The notes beneath the pieces are model-generated. The model worked only from the letters and a program-made list of their open reading frames with translations, ran no database searches and was not told where the DNA came from. A program made the position numbers and the translations under genes. From Trichoplax sp. H2 (lineage: Eukaryota; Placozoa; Uniplacotomia; Trichoplacea), in NCBI GenBank assembly GCA_003344405.1, contig NOWV01000068.1, forward strand, positions 62,001-126,000: DNA of 64,000 nucleotides, given 5' to 3'. Shown here one piece after another: positions 11,843-25,400 of the stretch (positions within the stretch are counted from its first letter, which is position 1; each line of letters begins with the position of its first letter).

Positions 11843-14800
11843 ATTAAAATTTATAAGTTATCAATGAGTTTTTAGTTAGATGTAATAGCATTTAAATAGC
11901 TACTGGTATTTCAATCCTGTAAAAATTTTTACATTAATAATCTAATGTATTTACGCTTGATTTATAACATTTTAAATAGACTAAATAAGCATATTCATAT
12001 TTTCAAATAACAATAACTCCGTAGACTTAGTAATGAAGATAACATAGCTACCAATTTCATCATGTTTATCTAACGCATTAAGGTGTAAAAATATTTTTAT
12101 CACTGCATTTAAACCATAATTATTCATTTATTCTTTTATAATCTGTGACGTTACTATGTCAATACTTTTTCTGTTAGCAATTGCCGCCTTTAATCAACTC
12201 AATACAGTGTAGCTTACTTAAAATAAAGCCTAAATTGATATAAAGATTAATCTATTTTCGACGTCAAGAAGTTCATCCCGGAATTAAGAAACAATTTCAT
12301 CAATTATGTGCAAATTACCTTGCGAAAATAATCATTTACATGTTTTAGTCTATAGTGACACAGTGATATAAAAACTAAATACTATTCAATACTTTCTATA
12401 TTAATCTAAATCTATCCACATAAAAAAGCACACGTATAAATATAGGGAAGTCATCTTTATTTCCTGCACTACTGATTAAAAGATTCGTTATTTGAATTTA
12501 TTATTATGCAATCATCCACGAAGACCTAATAGATTCAGTACCAAGTACAGGTAAGTATCCTAAATATTAATATTCGATATCTTCACTTTATTTTACTCCT
12601 TTATTGGATCAAAAATGGACACCATACTAAAAATTCGCTGTACTGCACTCATACCAGCGTTCTAGATATAGTATAGCAATAGTAAGCTACTATGTTGAAT
12701 GGCACCGTACCGTCTTATTAAAAGCAGTCCATATGTTCCTTCCATAGTTTGAATGTCCCACAGCGCCATATTGCTTTCATGAACAAATGCAACTACATGC
12801 ATATAAAGTGTTGGGAAAGTAGATTGATTTCATGATTAAGTTATCGGACTTGATTATCTAAATTTTAACAAGCTCAATCGTGAACATTATATGCAGCTAA
12901 CGGACTTTGCTGAAAAACATTTTGAAGCTGGGGAATTCACTTTTTGATAATGACCTAATTGAGTTGTGTAAAACAGTGTAATATTGTATTCGAAGTTGAT
13001 GATATATTTAGTAATGTCTACCGTAGGTGTTGTGTTCAACATGTGATAGATATTCTCGTTAGAGGCTTAAGTATTAAATATAGCTAGCTTAGTAACTGTA
13101 ATCCTTTTGAAGAGGAGCGCTACAGTGCTCACACTAGAGCTTCACATGAAAGGTGTAAACTATCCTGTATTTGAGATGCTAATATTGAAGTGTGTAGTAA
13201 GTAAAGGTGCTAAGACTGTAAACGCGGAAAAGTATATAAGCGAGTAGTTTAGTATAGTAAGAGAGTTCTTTCTCGTTAGAGGTCCTCAGCTAATCGATTA
13301 CGTAGTAACTTCGTAAACGAGGTTTTGTTCAATAAATCTTAATTTTCTAAAGTTTTGAAGATTCTTGATCTATCAACCTCACAAGCTGATAGTTAATACT
13401 ATACTCTCAATTAATTTAATTTAAATTAAATATAAAAACTTTTTTGGTTGATTAAAGCTAACCTTTTGGTTTCTACGCTCTGTACAAAACTGAAAGGCGA
13501 CTGTAACCTGTGTATCTTTGCTAGAAGTTTGCTCGACAAGTTTACTTTTGTATCATGTCACTTTACATATTTATTTTCTTTTACCAAAAATTTTTTATTA
13601 AATTTTAACCAACATCAGGGACCATCTTAATCTAGTCAGTACATGCAATATTTTTCTAGCATTGATAGTAAAGGAACTTATAAACGTCCCATATTATGCG
13701 ATAGCTCCATAAAAATCAGAAACGCCTACCATCCGATGATTGATATTTGAGTAATATTCCATCACTTCTGGTCTATTGCAAATTTCGTAAATAACAATAT
13801 TAGCAAGAGCATCCCGCATAATGAGCAGAATGTTCTCTCTACTATGCATTGCTCCCGTCGTTATAATTTATGAATTATTCATGATCTAAATAAAATGCAC
13901 AATAAATACAGACTTATAATGCTTGTGTCCTATCCTTAACTTAATATTGATATTTACTGGCGAAAATACTTCTATCGTAATTGTCAACAATCGCGCTGAT
14001 GCGTGACTATATTATTTGTTCAATGTCGGAGAATTTCAAATGGTAAAATCACCAGGTAACGATATTGTCATTTTATTGATTATAATACAACACTTTTAAG
14101 TCGCTAATATAAAAAAACTTAATCCTAAATAATTTTGATGTCGATTCATTGTACGTAATACTACACAGATCAGACATAATTCGGTCATGTTGACATTGGA
14201 ATACATTTCATCCTATCGTTTCTATCGAAAATATGTGGCGTACGAATGAGATTCAATGCTAATACGACAACTATGGTACCTTTTATTTTACTTTTCCAGC
14301 TATTCTAGAAAAGAATTATTGTTGTAGACTTGATTATTATCTGACATGAGATGAAATTCTAACTTACATAAGGAAAAAAGTGTTAAACGGCATAGTGTAG
14401 GTAGAATCATCTAACACGATCAATGATGAGCATTGTTAAGGATCCAGTAGAAGAACGACTTAAAGACCAGCATCCTTTCACTGCCTGTGCATTGATTTCA
14501 GTGGCATTAGTTGCGATAATAAACTAATTGAGATTACTTATTTCAATGTTCTTAAGATATACAGATTAAAACATCTAAGGCTTGAATGAGTGGGCATCCA
14601 TATTAGCAGATGGATCTTTGCTATATACAAATAAAAATTAAGTATTCGATATTTACAGCAAATAGTTGCGTATAGAAGTTATAGAATTGTATCGATATTT
14701 AATTAAACACACACTATGATATACTGTACTTCTGTAGTAATATTCGTTTAGTGTGATTACTATGCAGACTTGACTAACAGAAGAGCAACATGTGTGCAAA

Positions 14801-17800
14801 GCACATGATTCTATTAGTTCAAAATCGATTGACGTAGGATCAGGCTACATAGTAAACGAGACTATCCGCAAATTATTTCGTAAATAGTCACAAAATCATA
14901 TCCAGTATTAGCTGTGTTCATTATTCAATATGTTCTAGTTCTTGGACTACTAAAAAATATTGTGGCACTTTTTAGCAATTCATGTCTCGATTAATGTCTA
15001 TGTGCTATAATTTTATGTCAAGTAGAATAAGAGAAAGCTGCTGTGAAGTTTCAAAAGCTTGACGTGAATGAATTGCTTATGCACACATCGTGATATCCAA
15101 AATATTTTTAATTTTATGATAGCTTAAAAGAATTTTCAGCCAAAGGCATTTGGGCGTTAGCCCGTTTTACATATTTATGGCTTTCTGAGAATCTTAACAA
15201 TAGCCTTATTTAACATTGAAAGTTTAAGGATTTCATGCTAGCAAGGCCTAAAAAGATGCAACAATAATTTATATAATAATCAATTAAATATCATCTTCAT
15301 GCTACAATAGAAAAGCTTAATTAATGTAGGACAAAATTTTTTAAGGTAGCAGTAGAGGAAAAGTATTGAAGAAAACATCGAATCGATAGAATATAGCATC
15401 GGTGAAATAACTAAGGCGTTAACTCAGACCACAAGGCATTAAAATAAAGTCGATATTGATTTCCATAGTAATATTTAATGATTTAAAATAGAAATCATCA
15501 AGGAAGGAATGATCAAGATTTAGATGGGATTTTAAAATGATTAAACACTAATCATTTCCCTTAACTAAGTTTTTTTTAATTCGATATAACTGAAATCTTT
15601 CCATACTAATTAATTATCGCAAAAATCGACCATAAAGTTTTGATAAAGTTAACACACCCAAGCCTATCTGACGTAGAAAGTATGATAAATGATTATAAAT
15701 GAAAGACTGAGCTTGTAAAAGAACAATTCATAAACAACTTCAATTAAAACAGTTGCGTTTAGCACAGCGATTTTAAGAATATTCTATCCAGTTATGAAAC
15801 GAATAAAATAAATAGGTCAAGTGTGCCAATCGACAGTACAAATACTACGTAATACTTATAATAGAATATTCTTACAGCCTGAACTTTCACCCGATACTTT
15901 TCATTCCTTCATTTTTTGAATAACTTAGATTGGCGATCTCTTCTACTCTTAAATACTTTTGTTCTAAGGACTATTTTATCTCTTCTATTCAACCTAATAG
16001 CAACCAAATGAATAGCTTGCTATTATTTAGTCAATAGCCATGCAGTTATGATTTCTATTCCAGTTGTCAGTATGTTTGTTAATAAGACAGATAGGAGATA
16101 ATAACCAATCCAATCAAAATGTTCGAATTTTTCCAAAAAGTTATTTGTTCTATAGTTTACTCATCTAGTGCCAGAAAAACTTGTTAATTTCGACAGTTTC
16201 TAACGTATTAACGACACCATGCCTGTCCAAACTATTCTCTATTCCACTGTTACATTGTCTCCACTAATTTTTATTAACACAATATAGAAAGTAAATGATT
16301 CAGTAGAATATCAAAAAGTATTTAAGACAAATAATTAGAATAGCTTATCCAGTCAATAGATGACACTCGTATAATACTTCTTTCCTTAACAATGATATTT
16401 ATCAATATACAAATCGACCTAATTCGACCTAAAATTCAAGCGAAAAATTTCTAAATGTCTTAACAGCTATATACTCTATATGAATAAGAAACCATTGCAA
16501 ATTGCAGTAGACGTCAGCGATCACTATAGCGGTTCTCTATGTTTACATCAATAATAAATAGTTAGATAATTACAATAGATTTCATCGATTACAATTGCTG
16601 CTGTATACGTGCCTATTATCGGAACATGGTTAAGTAATTGCGACGGATCTCAATGGTTACAATTGCGTTCAATTTATATGCCAAAACTAAGGTAGAAGAC
16701 AATATAAGCCTTATTAAGGCGTCAAAGATCAAAAGTAAGACTTTACTTTATTCTATGCATGTGTCTAAATTATGATCTAGTTTTTGGACAGCCTAGCTAT
16801 AACAACGTCTATGCAACCTTCGATTCGGCTATAATTTACAATAATCGTACATGAATTTTTCATCTTAAGCACTTTGAGGGTTCTCCTGGATAATAACATA
16901 AACAAAATGATCGATGATTAAAATTGAGCTCAAACGATGTCCACTAGGTGCCATATCCAAGTGTATACCACCATCACTAACTCCTTTTTATGGAACCTAT
17001 AGCCATTTTCCAATAAAGACATGTCGTTGTCGCAAGCTACTTCATAAAATCTACCTCTTCAATTGTCATTATCGCAATATGATTTGTTTGCCTGAACAAT
17101 ATGTCAAACTGTTTTAGCTGCTACTATTAAAACAATAACTTCAACAATGATCAATTGCCGAACAGCATGTAGTAGCAATATCGTTCAAAATGATAAAGGA
17201 ACCACATTAACAGCTACTTGATGCAAATTTTGTTTATCCCTTATAAGAAAAATTTATTATGCCATCTTGAATGTCAAATCAATTTTTTAATTTTTCAGAC
17301 AGTTTATTGTATTGAGTTTTAGGATGGAATAATACACTAAAGCCACCTAGTTTATACTTTAGTTTAGTCTTGTACAATAGAAATGGATGATGATAATAAT
17401 ATTATTATTTCTATATTAATGCCAGAATACGAAATGAAATGGCGAGGATAAAAAATCTACTAGAGAGGAGGAAGCCCACGAAGTGATAATAACATTTAAT
17501 GATATGAGGAATGAATTCTAAATCAAACCATTTAAATGTTTAGTTTGATAAGCGGAAATGGTAGAAATTAATTCAAGTTTGAATTATTAACGATGAAAAA
17601 TACAAATGATATAATTATAGTGGAATCGGCTTCAATCAAAAGACTCGTAGACAACCCTAGTTTAAAGGCCAAACAATGCAATTTATAACCTTCCTCAGCA
17701 AGATATCGACATTTCCTCTCTCTTTTATAACCTAAGGTCGAAAATTGGGCTAGTTTTCTTGCTAGTAATTATACCTACTTTATTTCCAAAATTGAATACG

Positions 17801-18495
17801 ACTCCTTAATATAGCTCAAAGTAACGAATCGAACTATTTACCATAGCATAATTTATCCCAAAACCAAAGACTTCGCATTAATTGACTAGCAATTGAACAT
17901 TTGGAAATAATAAAATCTCAACCTCATTTTTCTATCATTTGCTCATTTTGAATCGATTAGTTCATGGCCAACTTAAATGATAGCTCATGCTAGATGATGA
18001 TGATCATCGTATTGAAATAGTATTTCCCTACAATTAATCATCTTGATGATATTAGCAATTGCTCACTGATAGCTTTAACCCTTTTAACCTAACGCTATTG
18101 CCCAAGGGGTAGAGCAAAACTATAAAGCGTATCTGAGTAATTATGTCAATATGCAATATACGTACACTATATACTGTCATTGGTTCAAATATTATCGAAA
18201 TTCAGTCAAAACCAGTAGCATTTCCTTTCGTCTTTATAATAAACCTGAACAATAGTAAATGTAGCAGGGCCTTCAATGTATTACCGATATGATATTGTTG
18301 GCTCTAGAATAGCAAATCACCAGGAACTGTCATTTATTGCCATCTACTGTAAATACAAAAAACATTCAAGTAGCCTAAAATAGCTCGACATGTCTTTTTC
18401 ATTCTCCTCCATTAGTCTAAATATCAATCACAACATCATTTGACTGGACTCATATTGTCTATTCCATTTTAGGCTATCAGCAATTAGAAAGGATA
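11843..18495. other. Intergenic between gene A and C1
   Basis: 6.6 kb with only two open frames of 60-67 codons (13448-13630, 16914-17117). Neither has a start context, signal sequence or homologous partner elsewhere in the window. I could not build a spliced gene here on either strand, but a gene of many small exons could escape hand inspection. The LTR-like stretch at 13030-13400 is listed separately. Confidence 0.45.
13030..13400 (+). repeat. Possible solo LTR-like promoter block
   Basis: Less AT-biased than its surroundings. It begins near TGTTGTGTTCAACA, contains GTATATAAGC (TATA-like, about 13232) and then CAATAAATC (poly(A)-like, about 13330), the order of U3-R-U5 in an LTR. A 13-bp direct repeat TTCTCGTTAGAGG occurs at 13053 and 13270. 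No second LTR, primer-binding site, target duplication or pol-like frame is visible, so this is a weak call. Confidence 0.2.
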
Positions 18496-19422
18496 ATGAA
18501 GTTTAGTTCTATCTCCATCAGCTTGCTCGTAATTACTTTAACGATAAGGCATGTAGCTCCTGTAATTCTTCCATCAGGTAAGTAGAATAGTGTATAAATA
18601 CCAGTTGATAAATTTTATTTGAAAGATTTTCTCCTTATGCTAGTATATTACAGTAGAGTAGAATAAAATTGATCGACTATTAGTGGCATTAGAAAGCTTT
18701 GCCCTGTATTATTTGTTAGTCAGTCTAATATCTATCGCGCTAGAATTGTAATAAATTCATACTAAGTAGTTAAATGATCGTCGCGTCCTTCAATATTTTC
18801 ACTGAGCCTTAAGTTATCTATGTTAGTGAAGGTTGTATGTTATAGATCGTTTTGATCCACTATAAATTCTGTCAGTAATGGTCTTCATTCTCCTAATTAG
18901 TCTTCTGTTATCACTGTTACCACGTATATAGATTGCACAAATTCAATAACGCCATTCCTTTCACAGTATTCATTATGAACCATTGCTGGGCACGATTGTT
19001 GATAATCATGTTGCTAATTAAAGTGAACTGAATCCTTTCTGATTAATCCATAGAAGAAGATCCTAATATTGGAAATGTCAGAAATAAGACACCCAGTATT
19101 GGAGAAGCTAGCGCCACGATAACCGGTACAACGATGAATATTGCTATCCCATTTAGGGGTGACTACTCTGAAAAGATGGTAGCATCCCGTGTAAAACAAA
19201 ATTTCAAATGGTACCGGTACACACAGAACTGTCAAATTGAGATTGAAGACATTCCTGTGCAAAGTTCTTTCAAGTACAATAATTCACAAGGCTATCTCTT
19301 TTACAACATCCAACTTACGAATATCGATACCTGCTTAAAGCTTGATATAAACTTAGCTGCAGACAGTAAACAAGTTAAGAATGGACTTTTTCGAAGCTTT
19401 GCATGGGGTATACCTGAAATAG
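18496..19422 (+). CDS. C1 exons 1-2: signal peptide and module 1
   Basis: The start MKFSSISISLLVITLTI is a clear signal peptide, ending in phase 1. Exon 2 is a symmetric 1-1 exon of 369 nt with FKWYRYTQNC and IDTCLKLDINL. These align with YQWFSSNC / FYTCLKMKVNL in C2 and YQWFKSSC / SDICLQFNVNF in C3. The symmetric phase, the YxW core and two Cys recall Ig-like domains, but the usual first-strand Cys is absent, so the fold is not established. Confidence 0.78.
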
Positions 19423-22400
19423 GTGTGTAAAATTTAGACTAATCACCCGTACGAATATATTTGTACTTGTTGGCTTATTATAATCAGGACCGCCGGTTTG
19501 CTTATACAGTTTATCAGTGATACTAAGGAATAAATGAAAGTCAAAGTAATGTCAGTAATGCTTAGCATCACGTAAAATGATGAAATTCGCCATTATGAAA
19601 GTCCACTTCTACTTGACACTATATTCAACAGTCAACTGCATTCACTTTAGAATCTAATAATATTCTATGATAATATCAGCATCAGTAGCACTTCGTCTAA
19701 AGATTAATTGAAGAGATCTATATTGCACTATTATACATACCGTAAGACTTACGGTAGTTTTGTTACAAAAGTAAACTGATCGTCGTTTATATTTAATAAC
19801 AAGAATCATATCCACTTATTTACTGACATAAAATTCGATTTTATCATAGCGTTCTTCTCTGTTTAATTTTAACAAATTAGCGAAACCTGTTACTCCTACA
19901 TATGTCCACTATAAAACGGATAGCGAAAGAAAATTGGCAGCATTTTATTATAAATCTTTGCCATCAAATAGTTTGATGATTGTTCCTAATTATTCTCTAA
20001 AAATTACAAGAATTAACCTGATTTCTCTATCTATACAAGAGGTAAGCTTGATACCATTATAGTAAGATTTCTAATCAAGCTCAGGCTGTAACCGCTAGAT
20101 TGCAGAAATATGCTTATCCAATTAAGGGTTACATAGCATTCCCGCTTTAGATTGCACTACCTTTTATCCATTATGCAATGACGATAAATCTTCTCTTCAT
20201 TAAATTTTACTTCATTCTACAAAATACAATTATACATACAGTTTCATGTATAGTCTCTGTATATCGTTAAGCTGTTAACTCCTTTTATCCTGTACCGATG
20301 ACGTAATTATGTAACTAATCCTTTATACAAAAGCGTTGTCCATCATTATGATTTCAATCTATTGGTTCCAGTGTCCAAACTGACGCCTTATTATGATCGG
20401 CAATCACTTTTAAAACGTTCATATAATTTCTATTTTCTCACTGGGGACTCATGTTTTATGCATTACAGTTGTTAAAGGTGTAATGGCAAAACGTTCATCA
20501 TTCCCAATCAGACTACCAGCCTATGGATGTTGATATATCAACATTCTAATTTGTTATCCCTTTTTCTCAAGCCTGGCTGGACTAGGCTAGACCGTCTGTG
20601 GACATTATTCATATTTCAAATTAAATGCGTGCAAGAATAAACCGGTTGAAGAGGTTTAAATTAATTATGATCACGTTTTGCCCAAATTGTTTTTCGATCG
20701 TTATCTTTCATAATCAGACACTGTACTTGCACAGTAATCAAAAACTATTGTCTATAACAAAGATAACAATCGATATAACAATAGAAAAGCTTATTTTTCC
20801 CTTATTGTTTCACCATCATTTCCGCGGGAAATGTGGGCCATGACAATAACGGGTGAGCCTCTTATCATTTTTGGAGCTTTTTAGGCCATGGATTAATTTC
20901 TAGACTAGCTTCAAAAGCCATGAAATTTAAACTAGAAAATTTTTAAACTGATATTTTCAACACTCGAGAGAATGGTATCACGTTTCATTTGGGATGGAAA
21001 TACGATATTTTTAATCAAGGATTGTTATTCAACTTCTTCATGCCACAAATCAAAATCAATCATGACATACAAAAATTAATCATCCTTTTTTTTCGATCGT
21101 AACCGTGTCATAAGTAGCCTAAAGTTACTTTCATTTAATCGCTAACCTTAAAATTGTAAATCACACTTCTACTGCACATGTTATCAGTAAGATTGTTTAG
21201 TTTAATTTTTCCTTTAAATGTTTTTACTTACACCTACAATGAAGCGATCATGCATTATTCAAACCAACGCCCAGATATTCACGATGTATAAACCATCGTA
21301 CCTAACCCAAGTTGTCATCGTATCGCTTGATATATCATTCACAAATGGGCATAGTATCCTGCGAAATGGGTTTTCAAAGCCAATTCTCTCTATGTACATG
21401 ATTTACTACCAAAGTTGATCAACAGGACATAAAAGCTGCGTTTTAGTTGCAGCGATTTTGTCGATGAATCTTGCTAATGTTGGACTCCTTTGATCGATAG
21501 AAGTACATCACGGTGCTGTATAGTGCTCTTTTATTCTATATGCAGAACTATAATTATAATATAAGCACCTGATTGATATTTACTTTTCAACTTAATCTCC
21601 CTTTGCTATACAAATTCATCGCATGCCATGCTTTGCAAAACAATTTCCATAACTCTGTAAAACGAAATATATAAATATAGAAAATGTTGATGTACGGGTA
21701 TATGATTGTAAACCATTATACTACCAGTCTTTAAAAAAAACGCTAATTAAACAGGCTAAGTCATAACTTATTGCTATTCTATACGAATATGGTGAAGCTA
21801 CGGAATTTATTAATTCATAAATAATTACCCACTACCTAATACATATATAATGCAAGCAGAGGCAACCGCATTACTTTAACAACCCCAATCGACAACCTTT
21901 TTAGTTTGCAACCATTATCTTCTGATTGCTACAGTAACAGAAAATATGACTTGTCATATGGGAATATAAATGAAATACTTATGACTAAATCGAATAACAA
22001 GTAGTTTAGTTACGCATTCGCACACTTGTTTTAACATAACAGATGAACTGGAATCAGTTAAAAAGGATTGATTGTAGGCGTATGCTGGCACTATTATTGA
22101 AGCTACTCTTGCAGGTTAACACATAGACAAAATTAATTAAATAATGAACGAATTAAACTAACCTCTAGCTGAAAATGAGGCAGATAATTAATTTATAATA
22201 ATGCATGTATCAGCCGCTTTAGTTACTCAAAAGATTAAGTTCTCAATTTTTCAATTCATCTGCTTTCCGTTTATATAATAAGCAATTACGGTCTGCAATC
22301 ATATAACCTTATGTTCAAGTTGTATTATTACTATAAAAGTAATAAAAGAAGCTTTCAATAAAATTACATACTGTCAACAATTATCTAGTGCCGATATACA

Positions 22401-25400
22401 GCATAACCACCATTTATTTTCTGTGCGATCTTATTAAGGACCCGATAAAATTCAATAAGAAGAGTCGCTTTGCAATACGATCTTCACCTACCGAAGTCGC
22501 ATGTATATTTTCGCTGCAAAAACTAAGTATAACCCAAGTGATGACGAACAAGATATATGATTTTTTATGGAATAACCCAAAATATAGCAAGTTATCTTCT
22601 CCGGTTTACTGGGATTCCACAGGAGGTATGAATTTTATAATTGTGAATGATTAAGCTTTAGAAACTGCATTCTAAGTATAGAAGATATGCTATTATCTTA
22701 TTAAAAATAATAGCCTACATTACTTTTTGTTATACAATGCGAAATGTAGCCAAAGTTGATTACTGAATCTATTGCAATAGTTCTATTCAAGTAAAATAAT
22801 AGATACCATACTGTACATAGCAGAATGCAATCAATAAATAGCCATTAATTCGTTTCCTATTTAAAATTATAATTCAAGCGAATAAAAATATACGTTACGG
22901 TACCAGATTTAATCATATCGAGCAGGCTGCAGAGAAAACGCCTTTAAACCTTAATAGTATACCTCAATATGATACTAATAATTTTTTAGAAAATAAAATT
23001 GATTGTTTACGAGCTAAAATTAATATTTCAGAAAATTGATAGGCTTTGAAAATTCTTCTCATTATTTTTAAATGCTAATGCTACCTTGATACATTTCCAT
23101 AGAGGAAACTAAAGTATACTTTCTCTTCAATTATTTTCACACTAAGCCTGTAGAGTAGTATCCCACATCTTCTGCGATAAGTATGCTGGTGACTATCCCT
23201 GTAAAATCGTAAAGGTAAGCTTTTAAATAATTGCTTAGTTAGTATCTATATGTTATTTCATTGATCATTTTCAAATATTACAGTATAGTATCGCCACATG
23301 CGATTTTACAGGGGTTTCTTATAAGATTATAATGTTATAATGTAACTAGTATTGTGATTGTAGACTGTTAGCCATGTTTAGTATAATATACGGTAGATAT
23401 TTATCCTAAGAAATATGTGGTAGCTATAACTATAGACTGTAGTAGTAGAGACTCTATGCTAAAATACAGATGACTATATACAGTAAGGTGGTGAGTTACT
23501 AATAAGGCTATAGGTAAAAATAGAACTGTAAATCATATATTACGATATGGTTAATTCATTGTACTTTGGCTGGTGTGAATAATGTCTACGTAAGTACTGT
23601 AGTCGTATCCATATTGGATTAATGATGGTCCGCAGTAGAATAGTCTAACTAAGAATAATTTAACTATGTGTAATATAAGGTAAAAGGTTGCCATGCGGAT
23701 TGTAGCTGCGAATGCTACGAAAAGTATAAAAGCATGCAACTTTAGATTATTCTGTTAGTTCGTTGTAGAAGTCTTTAGTAGTAGTATTCGGCTAGAGTAG
23801 AGCTGTGTGTAGTTAATCTTTGTATAACATTGAATAAAGCCCTTATTTTTCTAAAATTTGGAATCTCGTGATTGGTATATATCCCAAATGTATAACCTAT
23901 AGTTTGTAACAATATTTAAATACGAGTACATTAATTTAAACATAGTAAAGCTATATATTGTTGTAAGGTTGCAGCATAAGTCATCTTCTTAATATACATT
24001 TCTGTTACTAAAGCTATTACTGAGATAATTGTCTGTTTAAGAAGTTCAATAAGTCTCCATATTCAATAAGATAAAAGAAACATTGCTACCTAATTTACTA
24101 TAACCCCACAGTTATAGATCAAGCTACTTTCTACATCTAAATTGGATGATTTAGCTTATTTCTTCATACTTATTTGGTAACCTAATGAAGTTATTATAAG
24201 AGCAAGCAGTACCACTTTTGCACGTTTCGTTGTATTTATATTTGCTCACGGCCATTAATGTAATCCATCGCTTAGTAACAGTATTTAAATATCAATGCAT
24301 GATCAATCACTGTAAATTGCATTCAGTGACAAGTATTAGATCTTCAGTTCGACATTAATTGACGATCTATACGATATTTCCTTCTATTGCAGCTATTGTT
24401 GTGATAGCAATAGCTTATAAACGATAAATCACTGCATACATTCAATCAAATAATTAATGTTATATATTTTAAGAATATAAAATCAAATTATTGTATTTTA
24501 TTGTCATAGTTATGCAATTGGTGGACTTAAAAACTAAAATAAATAGTTTAATTTCATTATCGATAATCTCTTTTCAATGTACACAGGATGGTCACAGTAA
24601 TACTTCTTCACCAGAAGATAAAACAATAATACTACAGAAATATGGCGATGAAGATTTAAAAATTATTGAAGTTATTGATCAGGATGATCGGCAGTTTTAC
24701 TTACCTATGCTGCCTGATGGCACAACAAATGAAACGATAGCTATTCGCTGCCCTAGTGATGTCTTTAATAGCAATGCCACTTCCAAATATCAAGATCCAA
24801 CAAAAGGATCCATCATTAATTTACAACCTGCTAAACTGGTTATTTCCATACTACCTACATCTAAATCCCCTAGTACAACTGATGGCTATTCGAATAAAAC
24901 AACATCAGCCAAGTTAACGAGTATATTATCGGATACTACCCCAAAATCTGATGCTCAAACGGACCAGATAAAGTGTAAGTCTACTAGCACTTAGTCACCT
25001 CTAAAATTCGTTATAATCACTCTTCATATTATAATTGATTATTTCACTATGTTCACTACTAGATATTTTTGCAGCGATTTTAGCCCCTCTAAGTATTATA
25101 GTCATATTGGTACTGGTATATATATGTCGTAGGTAAATGCAATATATATTATATATATACAATTGTAGCGCAATAACTCGATAGCTTAAAAAATTATTGC
25201 TTTTGATAAACTATATGCTGATAAAACCAGGTATTAACATAAGTGCCCATCCTAATAATCTTAATTCGTTACTTTTATTCAGTAAATCTCCAAAACCAAT
25301 TCCGAAACCGACGTAAGTTTATCATCTATAAAGAATTATACCAAATTCATTAATAGCTATAACCTTATATTAAACTGAATTACCCTGTCAAAGAATTGAT

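Noticed and set aside
16914-17117. 67-codon frame between gene A and C1
   Set aside because: Isolated, no homologous features or splice partners.
19014-19262. Minus-strand 82-codon frame
   Set aside because: Antisense of C1 exon 2.
23197-23313. 13-bp inverted repeat CCCTGTAAAATCG in C1 exon 5 and the following intron
   Set aside because: Short, single occurrence, no extended pairing; could be chance.
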